Source of the DNA: Watersipora subatra
Lineage: Eukaryota > Bryozoa > Gymnolaemata > Cheilostomatida > Watersiporidae
Reading direction: 5' to 3'
Length of the DNA stretch: 64,000 nucleotides
Assembly (NCBI RefSeq): GCF_963576615.1
Contig: NC_088712.1
Span: 9,802,541-9,866,540 of the forward strand
Shown here: positions 48,754 to 62,147 of the stretch, one piece after another
How positions within the stretch are numbered: the first letter of the stretch is position 1
How the letters are laid out: each line of letters opens with the position of its first letter
Position numbers and translations under genes: made by a program
The notes under the pieces: generated by a model
Database searches by the model: none
What the model saw: the letters and a program-made list of their open reading frames with translations, nothing else
Told to the model about the DNA's origin: nothing

Positions 48754-50144
48754 TTGCTGCTGCATCAGTCTGAGTTTCTGCCTTCTCTTTCTTACCATAA
48801 ACTATAAATTTTTTTACAAAAATTCGGAGCGGTGAATCAAGGTTGGAAGAATAGTTATAATGTACATGTAGCTTGTCCACTGTTTGATAAAAGGTCTGTA
48901 AATTGTTACACAACGAGGACTATAGTGTTTTTCATCAATAGCTGTCTCTATCCCCTTAACTTTGATGCTGGTGATTGTTTAGTTGATTCATGAAGAATTT
49001 TTGCATTAAATAAGAATTTTATTTTCTTTGAATTGATAAAATAAATAGTTTTAAAATTTTTATCAATCCTAATGAGCCTATTTTGCTCTAAGAACAATGA
49101 CCAATTATTATTAACAGTAGAGACCTTACAAGATAATACTTCTTGTTGATGAGCTATACGTAAATGGTAATAAGGTTTTGTAGCTTGGAAATAAGCCGAT
49201 ATGCTTTTAATATTAGGACACAAGGTTATAAAATATGTTTTATTTCAATTGATATTTTGTACCTTTGTCATCAGTAGCAGGTTTTCATTCTTCATTCATA
49301 TTTGTCTGTTTTTCAAAGCTTGTAATTTTTTATACTTATAAATTGAAGATGTAAATACCTTATTGCTATATAATATTATAATAAATCCATTTCCATATTA
49401 CTAATTCAAACATTGCACTTAATACAACGCGAACTTGGGGCATAAAGTTCTGGTTATACGATTTTCTGCCTTATGATGCGAAACACGATGTCTTTTTGTT
49501 TCAGTCGTACTAAATACATACATTTTTAGCATGTACATAAGCTACATATATCACATTTTTGAAGTTTTTTATTAGGGGATGTTTCCATTAAATGATTACT
49601 ACGGGTTCCTATTCCCTCTATACGACATTTTCACCTCAGGATGCCAAAAATAGAACAAATTAAAATCATATAGAGAGGGCCCACTTTATTATAGTGAATA
49701 AGAAGGAATATGGAAAAGCCCTTAACTTTCCAGTTCTACGTGCTTAACACACCAGTCAGTAGCTACTCACTCTGGGTATACTATCTTGACCACATGTACT
49801 GGTGGTTTTACATCCTTGAAATATGTTTACATTGTCTGCAGCTGCACAAAAATAATTAATATCAAACGGTCCCATCATAGAGTAGCATTTGACATTTCAG
49901 GTGAAGCTTTGCTTCTGGCTGTGTGCCAAGTTTACTAGAAGAAAGTGGATGAAGTTCGACTCCCACTTCAGTTTTCTCAGGTGTACTCATATTATTTATA
50001 AGATTAAAACATTTATGTACCACACTATAAAACCTCATATAGGTAAGAGCTTTTTTCATAATTGTGCTCTCTCAATAAGTAATATCTGGAAAACCTTGTT
50101 ACTGAAGCACATTGACTGATTAGCCTAAATAATAACACTTTTCA
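48754..50144 (+). other. 3' flank of TRIM-like gene; no gene seen
   Basis: Likely 3' UTR at the start, then AT-rich sequence without recognisable coding or repeat structure up to the hAT target site. Confidence 0.55.
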
Positions 50145-50152
50145 ATCTAGAC

Positions 50153-52306
50153 CAGGGGTAGGCAAAGTTTTTTCTCAAAGAGCCAAATTTCAAAGTTGCA
50201 AGATTTTTGGGAGCCGCACAATATGTGTATCAGTATAACATTTCATACTGATTATACAAGTTTGGTAGTGGTATTGTAATTAAATTTGTTTATTAGAATA
50301 TTTTCACAATAATTTTGAATAATGTTGAAGTGAGCCTAAAGAGCTTTGTATAACTTAGTTTAGTGGGATAAATGGAATTGTTTATGGCTGCTCATTATCT
50401 CTTGGTAATCTGGCTCTCTGCCGCAGCATTCTTAGGAGCTGACACAAGTGACCTTGGGTCAAAGTGGATCTCAACTTGCTCTTGATATTATTCATGTATG
50501 AAAATGCTGATTCCAATACATGTGTATATGTGGCAGCAAACGCAGTGTACAACCATTTATCTAGTTGAACAAACTGTGGATATTCAGCCTTTGTTGTAGC
50601 ATTCAAGTAGAAGCGCTCCTCAATTTCATCTATATCTGTACCTTTGAGGTTACACAACTCCAGTTGCAGAGATTAGACATTAACACTTTTAAATGGCAAC
50701 TGAGTAACCCACTCTCCATTAGGCTTTGCCTTCTGATGTGCTTTTATGAGTTGTATGATGTGTTTCAAAGATTGAAACTGACTAAACCGCTTGATAAACT
50801 CTTGTTGCAGCTTTTCTATAAAGTGAGTGTACTTAGCTGTACAAGAGGCCATTTCTTCATCGTCATCTAAAAATGCTTTCAGAGTAGGAAAGTGAAGCAT
50901 ATCACCTTGCACATCCACCAGAACAGCTCCAACTCATGGGAGAAGGCTGAAACAGCTGGTAGTGTATTAATGATAGACTTGTTTTTCCCTTGAAGCTTGA
51001 GATTTAAATCATTCAAGTGGTCACAGATGTCAACAAAGGAGGCAACAACACTCATATCTTTAGAAGGGCTCATTTCTTGAAACTGTCTTGCAATCAGGCG
51101 CGTGAATGTATTTAGAAAATGAGTTTAGCTCCTGTCGAATACTCCACAAATTCAACAGAGCATTTCCCTTACTTAGCCATCTAATGTTATTGTATGTTAG
51201 TACATCTTCACAAGTGGCATCACTTTCTTTGAGAAACTTCCCTAAGTTTCTGTGTCTAAGAGCTGATTGACTTCTGAGGAAGTTGATCGTCTTTATAACC
51301 TTACACATTAGTTGTTGAAAGTGATCATTTAGTTTTCCTCATAAAACAGTTTTGTGGATGATGCAATGTAATGCTAGCATTGATGGCATATCCTTCTTCA
51401 ATCTAGCTATGAGCCCTTGCTCTCTTCCAACCATGGCTGGTGCACCATCTGTTGCTACAAATATGCATTTGTGGAGAGGTATTTTCATATGATCAAGTCA
51501 TCATAGGTAGCCTATGATAGGTAGCCACTCATAGAGAAGCTTCTGTAGCACGTTTATCAGCAGCTGTGAAAAAAACTAGCATATTTTCTGAAAAAGTTAG
51601 TGATTTTTGAAGTTTATCTAGCTTTTGATGTCTAGCTAAAGATCCCAGTGGAGATGTTGCAGTAAAATCTCTGTGCTTTGTCTCAAGATGTCGTTTGATG
51701 TTCGTCTTCTTGTTAGTGGAGATTTTTTCCTGGCACAATTGACATTGCGGTTTGCCATACCTGAAAATGAACGCATATACCAGGGTCCACTCATCTTGGA
51801 ATTCTCTTGTAGATTTGTTTCTATTTCGTTTAATCTGTGAGGCACCTATTGTAACTCTGGAAATGGATCGTTTTGTTGCAGATGCCATTGCTACCTCCGC
51901 TGCATTAATTGGCTTAATTAAATATTACATGTTCTACTAAGTCACAGCATCTTATATAAGCCAGCATTATGAAATCATGATGGAATGACTTCCTGATGAA
52001 CCTTTCTGGAGCATTCTATTTTTGTCCTCCTTAGGTCAGCAATGGACGTTATTACATCAGAAAAGCTACATGTGCATGATGTCATGAATTATGATTCATG
52101 ATGCATGTGTTGGCTATATATAACACAGCAATAGTGCACTTTTAGATAAGCCTAACATGTCACAATGCATGCAGTTTTGTACAGTATATTATAAGGATAT
52201 TTTAATATACGTCAAAAGAATTTGAATTTTCTCAGAGTTAAAAGAGCCGCAACGGAGTTTGCAAAGAGCCGCATGCGGCTCTAGAACCACCCTTCGCCCA
52301 GCCCTG
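50153..52306 (-). mobile_element. hAT DNA transposon, degenerate
   Basis: Starts CAGGGGTAGGCAAAG and ends CTTCGCCCAGCCCTG (inverted). Flanked by ATCTAGAC (50145-50152) and GTCTAGAC (52307-52314), an 8-bp duplication with one change. Sub-terminal GAGCCGC repeats occur at both ends. It carries a broken hAT transposase on the minus strand. Confidence 0.88.
50382..51888 (-). pseudogene. hAT transposase with BED-type zinc finger, broken
   Basis: ATG at 51888 begins a roughly 119-codon frame with a BED-like finger (CQLCQEKISTNKKTNIKRHLETKH pattern: C-x2-C, then H-x4-H). Downstream frames give TYNNIRWLSKGNALLNLW, DICDHLNDLNLKLQGKNKSI, LHFPTLKAFL and, at the end, ESAFSYMNNIKSKLRS, the C-terminal hAT dimerisation region. 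The order matches the GTF2IRD2/ZBED5-like branch of hAT transposases. The frame is broken several times, and the section containing the first catalytic Asp appears lost between about 51530 and 51310. Not functional. Confidence 0.8.
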
Positions 52307-52314
52307 GTCTAGAC

Positions 52315-53575
52315 TATAACCTTGCAACATTGCAGCCTTGTGGTTGGCAGTGTGCCAATATCACTAGAATAAATGACATACATTACTGAGCCTGTTCTTA
52401 TAGATGTTATCAGTGTTCCTTCAATTTGATATCCCTCAAAACCAGCCTTTATGATATCCTTCACATAAGTATTATACCACCTAGTGCTGTCCACATATCG
52501 GTTTTATATTGAAGCTTCAACTTTATTGCTTTAGTAAATAGTTCTCAAAAGTTAATTTGAAATGTTATTAATTTATGTATTGTATGTATATGACCTGCCT
52601 TGGGTAGTATGGCCATTTTGCTTTGGCTGTTTAGCGGTACACTTTGTCTCTTTTCGGCCAAAGTAGTTTTCTTTTCTTCTCTTTTCTGACAGAGTAGTAA
52701 GTGCTAAATAATGATTCACATTTGTGTACCAGGACAGTGGTCAGTGAAATATGTCTAGTTATGCCGCTGGTACCAATCAACAACAACAACTTAGCAATCC
52801 CCTTGGATCAGGTGTAATTGTTCTTTGTATTCACCAATTTGGTGCTTTTTGAAAACTGATTTGCCCCAGGATTTATGCTAGGAGGATATAAATCAGCGTG
52901 TAAAAGCATTTTACAATGCTTTTTTCTATACTTTTGACTTATACAACTATATTCTACTTTATGCTCCTGCTGCAACTTACTTATTTCTTGTGGAAGGTAT
53001 GTATGGGTTTGAATAAAATAGAGGAGAACTATTACTTATACCATCATCTTGTTCATTCCGTTGCATTGTATGTATTTTAATAAGATGCATGTATTTGGAG
53101 TCGATTATACCCCAGCTTGTTACCGTGTAGGAGTCCTTAGGCTAAGATAATGTGATTGTATCAAATGGTTGTGATATTTCTACAGCTTGCATAGTCATCA
53201 CATCACTATGTCTTTAGTTAATAACCTATGGTATTTGATTGTCTCATTTACATATGATTACTAGGTAGGCTGTTATTATAACCGAAGGTAATCCTTCCAG
53301 ATTATGGGCTTATGTTAATACTGTTCATCACAGTTTAGAATAGCTATAAATGTTTTTGTAATAACCTGGAAGTCATCCTTTCGAGGTTATGAGGCTGCAC
53401 TAAAACTGTTTGTCTCAGTTTTAAAGTGGCTGTTTAGAAATATTTAGCTATTAAAGTAAATATTATTCCGACTGCATGCTCAAACTATATCCCCCAAAAG
53501 TATTGAAGGTAGTAATATGTTAGCTACTAAAGAAAATCCTTCTCATAAAGACCCACTCACAGTTACGCACAAGTA
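52315..53575 (+). other. Intergenic, nothing recognised
   Basis: AT-rich; no open frame with family resemblance and no clear repeats. Confidence 0.55.
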
Positions 53576-54378
53576 CAGTAGAGGCTCCTAGAACCTAAAA
53601 TATTCGTTCCAGAAACGTTTAAGATGTCAGGAATTTATAATATAAGAATAGCAAAATACATGTAGATTTCCTAATCCTTTCTAAGATCTTTCCGAATTGA
53701 CCACTTTGGCCATGCAGAAAAGGAAATACTTAACTTAAACGTTTTAACTTAACTTTTTCTGTTTTTTATGATAAATCTCAATGGCTTTATACACCATGAT
53801 TATGGTAATTTTACAAGTTGATGAGGACTGCACATTTTCGACATTCATTTAAAATGATTTGATTATTTTTTTTCTAAACAGCAAAGACTATTCTGTCAAG
53901 TAAAAATAATAACAAATATTTGTATGACTACAATAAAACAAAACCATAAAATGTTTTTAATTTAAAAAATAGTTCTACCTGTTCGTCGTCTATCTGTATC
54001 CAGGGTTCAAGATTAGGATAAAAGACAACATTCGACGACACTCCAACTTGTGATATTCAGACTGGTAGATCGATGCTGTAACATCTGTACTAATTCATCG
54101 CATTTTTTATTTATTAACAATTTTACAGCTATCTCATTCTCTTTTTATCAACATATGTAACGATGTTTTACAACAAACTAAAGTGTTGCGAAAGTTGTAA
54201 ATAATGAATATAACGCTAAATTCACGACTATGTTTTCTTGGGTGATTAGCAAGTGCAGCAAGACGGAATAAAATTCATTTGGAAAGTTTTTGCATAGTAG
54301 GAAGCAATAAATTCATATAAATTCTTTACGTTATCTGTAATTTACGTCAGTAGGTAAACACTACAGGAGCCTCTACTG
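53576..54378. mobile_element. 803-bp MITE, Tc1/mariner or pogo type
   Basis: Begins CAGTAGAGGCTCCT and ends AGGAGCCTCTACTG, perfect 14-bp inverted repeats. TA precedes the left end; the right flank is TT, so the expected TA duplication has one change or the boundary is off by a base. No coding frame. Confidence 0.75.
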
Positions 54379-54784
54379 TTTTTCCGTGCAAGGCAAAGTA
54401 ACTCGGGACCATTTTGTTGCCACAATGTCCTAATGTTATTACCTTTTAAAAAAGATGACATATACATATACGTGTATTTGCTTGTCCTTTGGAAATTCAT
54501 TAATTTCTCATTCTAATTTGATTATTGTCATAAAATACCGTGTTATCATTTTTATTATTTTGATTACCAACACACTTCAATATAGTTGCATGCTCCATTC
54601 AAGTTTTAAGTTTACTGTAAATGTATAGGCAAGTCACCTGCAAAAATTTATATTGTTAGTGTTGACTTGTAAATAGCAACAAAAGTTCATATCTTTATTC
54701 TCCTGAAAGGACATTGAAAATTCATATACAGATTTGAATCTTTAAAATTAATTTCATGTGATGTTCATATGACTCAACATCAGC

Positions 54785-54830
54785 TTCGATCTCAGACTCA
54801 GAGTCAGACTCAGGCTCAGAGTCAGAAGTT
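54785..54830. repeat. Imperfect (CAGACT/CAGAGT)n microsatellite
   Basis: Hexamer repeats such as TCAGACTCAGAGTCAGACTC over about 45 bp. Confidence 0.8.
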
Positions 54831-56339
54831 TAGAAACAAAGTGATGTTTGTAACACTGTATTAAAAAACTCAGACTCGGTAGAAAATATCTTTTTTGTAA
54901 TGAAACATAGTGAGTAAAGGCTAAAAAGTACAGGCCTTGATAGATACACATGTGTCATAAATCACTCTAACATAGACTAGATAAAATTAAATAACCCAGC
55001 ATATATACAACTTTCTGTTTTTACTTGTTTGCTGTGAACTAGCAAGCTAGCAGTCCCATTTCATGAAGTACATTTTCATGTGTAATCAGTATGTTCACAA
55101 TTATTCCATAATCCTACAAAGTGTTCCATGGCACAGTATGTAGTGAGCTTGTCGGCGAAACCAGATATCTGAGCTCGCTCAGTGCAAGCATTGTTTTCCT
55201 AACGCCCCAAGCTTGGTTTCAAACAGACAGAAGAACAGAACCAGCCCTTATTATAAGAATTATTCTTCCCAGTCTCATTACTTTCTGTCCGAGAAATCAA
55301 ATTCACTTTAAAAGGTTAAAGTTCTAATATTACAAACTACTAGTTAAGTGCCTGCTTCAGTGTGATGTCATATGTGAGAAAGTTTGTTCATTCAAATTTG
55401 CATCAGGAGTCACAAGGATGCTGCGCTTTATGCTACCAGTACGAGCGTTCATGGTAATGCTTGATGTTTGCACCTAATGACTTGTCGTGATTGGCTAGCT
55501 ATTTGCAAATACATGTATGTTTAAATACCATGTGGTTGTATTTAGGATACTTTTTCTTTCTGTGTAGGTACCACATACATATGGTATAATAAAACTTTAG
55601 TCAAGCAAGCTCTTTTAGAAAATGTGTAAAAACTTCGAAAGTGGCTTTATAAATGTAGTTTGAAAATTACCTGTTTCTAAAGCAAATTTTTTTAAATATT
55701 TATAAATGTTTAAATTATTGGTGAATTTTACAATTATTTTTTAAGACCAGGCCAAACTTCTAATTAATTGATATTTTAGAGCTATAATTTTAAGCCACTA
55801 TGTTTTTTACGCTTACCTTTTCTGTACTGAAACTGACAATGCCATGATAGGAGACTTGTCTGAGCATACTGTTATAAAGTCATGACATGTTGTATTCCGC
55901 ACAAGCTATATTATACATATTTGTGTGACCCATACGGCTGAAGTCATTATCCTGAATAGCTAGTCTATTTTCCTGTATTATGCTGTAAAGTGAGTCTATA
56001 ATCCCATATCATTCTGTATATCTATGGTATATTATCTTGTCTTTATCCTGCATAGATGTTACTATATTGTGTTCAGAGGTTGGCGAGGCAGTAAAAATAT
56101 ATGCACAGGCACATCCTTCAATCTTACCTGTCTAATATAAAACACATACTACAATCAACTTAACATGGTGTCAGGACTTTAGAAGCACACCTACCATACA
56201 GCTACGGTGCAAGTTTTCGGACTTGGCTGATAGCGGTTCTTTTAGGCCGCCTCCACTATACATTTTCTGGCAGGGTAGTCTGTTCAAAATATGAGTGACG
56301 GTAGCAAGAATCGAACAGCTTGGTTAAAAACCTTTCACT
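54831..56339 (+). other. Mostly unassigned; possible degenerate LTR
   Basis: No gene seen. The stretch before 56165 may be the 5' LTR of the Gypsy-like relic that follows: ACATGGTGTCAGGACTT at about 56163-56179 resembles a primer-binding site just after an LTR ending in CA. No second LTR was found to confirm it. Confidence 0.35.
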
Positions 56340-56760
56340 TTTAAATGACAGCAACAGAAAATAATGCTAAAGAAGAGAGTGTTAAGGTGGCTACTCTACT
56401 CACAATCCCTGAAGTCAAATGTCAATAGCTGTTTAGGACATTTGACTTATCAGCGTCCACTTAAACTTGTCAAAGATGCCTTTACTAGTTACTCCGCTTC
56501 CAAAGTCAAGAAGAATTGGAACGTTATAAGTTTTTAGTTAGGTAAAACAGACAGACAAACTGTTTGATAGGTTTATATCATCACTCAAAGGCCTAAACAT
56601 GACATGTAACTTTCATGAGGCAGAGAATAATAAAGCTTTGAGAAACAGAATTGTGTTTGGTATTAGATCAGAGTCAGTAATAAGTGAAATGTTTAACATA
56701 CTAAAACAGCTTACTTTAGCTGAGTGGATCAAAGTTCGTCAAAGGTTTGATACAACATAG
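56340..56760 (+). pseudogene. Gypsy/Mag-like retrotransposon gag relic
   Basis: One frame reads FDRFISSLKGLNMTCNFHEA, then ALRNRIVFGIRSESVISEMF and LTLAEWIKVRQRFDTT before TAG at 56758-56760. Gag of Gypsy elements has the same run: a LK...C.F pattern, then (I/L)RDRIVxGIRxxxVxExLL, then LTLxxAIxxC. The preceding part (TATENNAKEESVKV) has several stops. There is no nucleocapsid knuckle, pol or 3' LTR. It is a truncated relic, abutting a LINE fragment in opposite orientation. Confidence 0.6.
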
Positions 56761-56784
56761 CAGTACAAGAAAAATTTTAGAATG

Positions 56785-57690
56785 TCAAATATGGAACCAA
56801 TTGCTAAGACAAAAAATCTGCCGAGTTTTTGTGTCAGCATGCTTTAAAACTCTCTTTAGCATATGTAATGTTCTATTAGCTTTGCTTATTATTTTTACAT
56901 AGTGAATTTCCCGTTTCAGGTTATTTTGCAACTCAATGCCAAGATATGGATGTGAATCAACATTGTCTAAACACTGGTCACATAAAAAATAACTTGCTTT
57001 TGAATTCGACTCTCCAACTGAAAGAACAGCACATTTAGAAACATTAAAAGTCAATTGCCACTCATTAGAATACTTTTGGAGTACCCTAAGGTCTTGTTGC
57101 AATACCGCTTTGTTGACGCGGGAATTAAATAAAAGAGTATCGTCAGCAAACAGTCGGCATTCTGACACCATAAGGTCTGGCAAGTCATTAACGTACAATA
57201 AAAAAGAAGGGGTCCCATAACTGACCCTTGGGGCACTCCTGAGTTAATTGGACAAAATGGAGAGTTGGCATCTTCCACGGAAACAAATTGCCTTCGGTTC
57301 GATAAAAAATCCTCTATCCAAAAAAGAAGATTTTCATTTATACCGTAATAGTTGAGTTTGAGTAAAAGTTTACAATGATTCACAATATCAAATGCCTTAG
57401 AAAAATCTAATATGATTACATCTGTAATAATTCTATTATCCAGATTAGAAGCAAGATCATTAAATGTATAAACAAGCTGGGAATCACAAGATCTTCCACT
57501 TCTAAATCCATGCTGACTATCGTGCAAAATGTTATATGTGTTTAAATGATCATGAATTTTAGAAGATACAATATGTTCGAGAAGTTTACAAGTAATGCAA
57601 GTCAAAGACACTGTTCTGTAGTTAGTGGGTAATTTTTTACTTCCTTTTTTATAAATAGGTATGACCCTAGCAGCTTTCCAGTATTAATGA
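56785..57690 (-). mobile_element. Non-LTR retrotransposon RT fragment (Jockey-like)
   Basis: Minus strand, in order: ARVIPIYKKGSKKLPTNYRT, SLTCITCKLLEHIV, HGFRSGRSCDSQLV, DVIILDFSKAFDIVNH, SGVPQGSVMGPLLF, then after one frameshift near 57200 a YVNDLPD...CRLFADDTLLF frame with the FADD catalytic motif and LTFNVSKCAVL. These are the classic RT blocks. The fragment ends at 56785 without the thumb/3' region and lacks the endonuclease. Better preserved than the 37250 fragment: only one frameshift between catalytic blocks. Confidence 0.88.
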
Positions 57691-58369
57691 GTTGTCACTT
57701 CTATATTTATATATGCACAAAGCTGTGTGTTCAATACCCATGCATGGCAACCTTTTTTTCCAACGCTTTCAGAATAAGTTCAAACAGATTTATGGACACA
57801 GCATTTGTTACTGCAATAAAGTTTTTTGCTGCAAAATACAAACTGTTAGCAATTTAATTTTAACCAGACAAACCTCACCCACTCATCTAGATAATCATTT
57901 GTGAGTGTGCGCAGTTAATGACTTTTCAAAAGTTTGACAATGTGTGTAGCAGAAATAAACGATGAATAAACTGGGTTCTATTTAATGTGGTTTAAACTCG
58001 CAACTTTCAATTAAAGCTTCAGCTCGAGACATTTGAGTCATAATACTTACATCAAAAGAAGAAAGTTTGTCAGACGATTTTTAGGTGCCAATGAAGATTA
58101 GCTAACTCATCGTCTTCTGTCATGTCTGCTTGAATTATTGTCTCAAAATAGACATGAAACCAAGCCTCTCCACAACTCAGCAGTTTTTCACCCGTTATTG
58201 AGAACCACTTAATAATTTGAAATAAGACAACAAATTTTTGATGAAATTTGGCAGACGTATTTAAAATTTGATGCTACCAAAAACTGCAAAGATATCGTAA
58301 CACTAAATCACCCATTGTATTGCAGTTTTAGTTACCGCCTCATTTTACAATTTGAGGTATCTGGCCCAC
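57691..58369 (+). other. Intergenic, nothing recognised
   Basis: No open frame with family resemblance or clear repeat structure before the duplicated block. Confidence 0.5.
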
Positions 58370-58755
58370 TTCATGTCTTATTATTGCAAAAAAAACTTTT
58401 GGCCACCTTACTCTTAGAAAAAACATAAGGTTCAAAATGGGATAATTTAAATTCAATTATTTGATTGTTCTGTTAATAATTATTTAGAATTAAAGAATTA
58501 AACGTAAAATTAATACCAACTACTGTTGTTTTTGAAATTTTGTTTTCACCTTTTGGCCTAACCTAATTGGTGTATACTCTGCCAAATAAGGAACCATATG
58601 AAACTATAGCTAGAAATTTGCCCTGTTCACATGGTCAAAAGTCAGAGTCCAAACAGAGTAACTGTTGCATAAATGAAAATGAAAGATTTTTTTTTAAATC
58701 AGTCAAACAGTTTGAATCCTTATTTAAAAATTTGAAAGGAAAATGCAATTATTAA

Positions 58756-61700
58756 CCCTTTAGCGACCGGGCGCTTACGGCTGGGAATTCCCCAGCGTAC
58801 CAGAGCATTTACTACGGCGATCTGAGCCTTCGACTCGACTGCGTAAAAACTGAATATACGTCCAGTAAACTTGAGGTAGATACATAAATTAACATGCATA
58901 GGAATGCTGAGAAATTTCTCTACAAACTGATACATTTTTTAGGTAAATAGCTTGCAATTGCTATCCTGCAGAAATCTCAACTTGTTGAAGCTCTCAATAT
59001 TTTATTTTCGTACGTCATTTTCAATTGTGTTTTCTAAATGATAGAAGTAATTGAAAATTTTGTACAAACAGTAGTTCTATGGATTCACATGTTCACAACA
59101 ATTTGCAAAAGAAATTGGTCGCCCAAGAGCAATGAAAGTGGAGTTATGATCGTTGATGCAATGCGGGAGCGCCGCTCAAAATGCTCAGCGCGTGGCCCTA
59201 ATGACAAGCGAAAAATGGAGCCTTGACATGGCCGCCTAAAATTAGTTATAACTTTCATGCTAACTGGCATACAGCCACAAATAAATATGCATTAGAAAGC
59301 TTAGAAATTTCTCAAGAGACTGCCGTTTATTTCCTGCAAATTAGCTGTAAAAATTTTGGTCAGTGTCCTGATTCGACGAAGCTGTCAGCTTTTTACCGTA
59401 AAATATCGATAATAAATATTTCTTTACAAGCAATAGCTCTAAGAAAATAGTTTATGATAAGCATCTGCACGGCGGCAAATATGTTTGCTACACGCAGCAA
59501 AAAAAATTGGTTGTCCAAGTGCATCAAAAGCAGAGTTATGCGCTCACATGCATTGCGCGTGCAGCTCTTAGAAATGCTCATGACGCCATGTCTGTAAGCA
59601 GAGCACGAGAGGGCTGACAAGACCTGACAGGCTGTGCCATCAATGCTATAACTTTTGTGCAAATTGGCATTTAGCTGCAACTGAATATGCATTTGAAAGC
59701 TGAGATTATTTTCTAGACTGATTTCTTCCTCCAGACAGCTTGCAAAGCTTTACAACTTGAGATCTATATATTGATAGTTATGATTTTTTGCTGATTTTAG
59801 TTATGATCTTATGCATTTCTCAAAACTATATTTATTTATTTTGCATATAAACACATTGCACAAATTCATGTGTGCTGCAGCAAAATTTATTGTGCATAAA
59901 ATGAATTGAGTTGTGAGCCTGCATTGGCACATTTGGTGAAGCAGCACAAGACAGAAGGCAACATTTATTACGAGCACAAACAGCAAATCATGGACTGCTA
60001 GAAAGCATGTGAACTGAACTCTTTGATTATATGGGTGCCCTAAAAAGGGCAGTCTGTAACAAATAAAACCTGTAAATGCACAACAAGTACAACCTGTAAA
60101 TGTACAACAAATACAATACATAGACAATGACATTTTAGCAAGTGTATGTACAAAAGCAAGTGATACAAAGCAATGAAGAATTTGCACACGCTAAATAAGT
60201 TTTAAAATGAATTTATTTAGCATGGTAAGCATCAAAACACGACTCGCACAAAGGTACTCCGCATGCTAGACATTTAAATTTAGTTTCGCTTCGCTTAGGT
60301 TTGTTGTCATCACCGCGCTTTTTGCAGTGCCTACAAATTCTGTATTTTGCCGGTCTACCTTTCCCTGGACTATTTGTCACTTCGATGAGTAGAAGAAGTT
60401 GAAGCGCGGGGAGTACTGTTTTTGCGACAAGAACCGGTATATTCAAATATCTGATGAATTAATTTCTGTCGAAACTGCAAGTCAGTTATTTTACAGCTGC
60501 TATGAATTCTATAAACTATGGCCGCATTGTATACACAAATATCTAATAAATGAAAAAATAGTTTTTTATACCATTTCATGGTTTTACGCGCAGCATTATA
60601 ATAATGCAAATTTTGATCCGATTTGTCAACTCCTCCCATGTATTTGTTGTAATCCAAAACAACAGCTGGTTTGCAAACTTTATCCCCTTTATAATTTACT
60701 TTGCCTGTATCTGCGACATCCATGTTTTTATGCATAGTTGAAATTACAGAAATATATTTTTTATCTCTCCAACAGCCAACCATACTTTCCCCATTAGAAA
60801 AGCTTGTTGTCTGACCTTTTTTAATTAATTTTCCATTATACATTTTCAAATCTTTGGGGACACCTTTTCTGTTTGGACGCAAAGTTCCACAAACATGAGT
60901 ATTATTTTTTACAAGTTCAGCTGCTAACTCTGGCGAATTATAAAAATTATCCATAAATAAACAATGACCTAAATTTAGTAAACCACTCATTAATTTCATG
61001 ACTATGTTGTGAGTGACTCCTCTACCAGTTTCTTCGGCTTGCTCCTTCTCATCACCAATGTACACAGACAGCTTGTGCACATAGCCAGAGACAGCATCGC
61101 AGAGAGCAAACAGCTTTATTCCAAATCTAAATCTTTTAGATGGAATATACTGTCTGAAGCTGAGTCGCCCTTTCCAAGCCAGCAAGCTTTCATCTATAGA
61201 TATAAATTTACCAGACAGCAAAACAGAAGATAACGGGTCACATATCATGGCAAAAACACTTCCTAATTTGAACAATTTATTGCCAGCAGGGTTTTCCGAA
61301 TTGTCAGTGAAATGCAAACTGCTTAAAACCATTAGAAACCTGTTTCTTGAAACCATTTTACTAAACACTGGCGTAGATAACAAAGGATCAGTAGACCAGT
61401 AAGACGACAGAGTAGGCTTTTTAACAAAACCCATAAGCAAAATTAAACCAAAAATTTGCCAAATATCTTTTTCATCGACAAGCTGCCAGGCATCGCCATG
61501 TTTTTGAAGGCCATATCTATTTGTTTCATTAACTATAATATTCATGATGGCCGATGTAATAAACAGCTTTAAATAGCCAAAAATACTTATCTGACCAGGA
61601 ATTCGGCTTCTTACACCTGCCAAGCTGTCATCAAAATGAAATTCTTTGGGTTTTAAATCGGCTCCTCTCTGAAATCCGTCATGACTCCCTCCTTCAACGC

Positions 61701-62147
61701 CGGCCGTTTCACTCTCACTTTCGTACTCCGATTCACTCTGTCGAATTTCTTTTTCACTTTCATCTTCTTCTTCATATTCTTCTGCACTGAAATCCTCTGC
61801 TTCACTTTCATACCAGTCGATATCTTCCTGTAAACGAATCTTTTTAGCAGCGCTTGAAATATCGCGTCCGTTCATGATGATAAGCTTTCCAAAAAGAACG
61901 ATCAAATTTTAGCAACGTGTTCTTTTTGCACATGCGCATAATGGACTCATTATTGCCTCAAAATAGTAGTGTGATATCTTTTAAAACTCCTAAAAATATT
62001 AATTAAAAATTTTAGTGCCGTTTTTAAAATAAATAAATGAGTTTAAAAAATACGTATCGAAGACTCAGATCTGACGGGCAATTACGGGTTTGGTACTCTG
62101 AGACTGCGCTCTCAGCCCGTAAGATTACGGGAACGGGAGTCAAAAGG
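58756..62147 (-). mobile_element. piggyBac-type DNA transposon, copy B (near-intact)
   Basis: Flanked by TTAA at 58752-58755 and 62148-62151. The left end is CCCTTTAGCGACCGG, and the right end reads, inverted, CCTTTTGACTCCCG. Length 3392 bp. About 1.4 kb of non-coding sequence lies between the left end and the transposase stop and is shared with copy A. The transposase on the minus strand is open over its catalytic region. Of the two piggyBac copies, this is the younger or less decayed one. Confidence 0.88.
60213..61875 (-). pseudogene. piggyBac transposase, catalytic part open, 2-bp deletion before zinc finger
   Basis: The start is taken as ATG 61875 (MNGRDISS); the frame is open upstream to 61905 without an ATG. 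An acidic N-terminus (about 1-75) is followed by the family core with catalytic blocks SIDESLLAWKGR, CLFMDNFYNSPELA and NKYMGGVDKSDQNLHYYN, all aspartates present. The frame closes at 60370 after STHRSDK. The cysteine-rich finger (CRHCKKRG, CLACGVPLCESCF) continues in another frame to 60213. Against copy A, two bases (CT after CATCGA) are missing near 60381, which explains the shift. The 501-residue product lacks the C-terminal finger that binds the transposon ends in this family. Confidence 0.9.
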
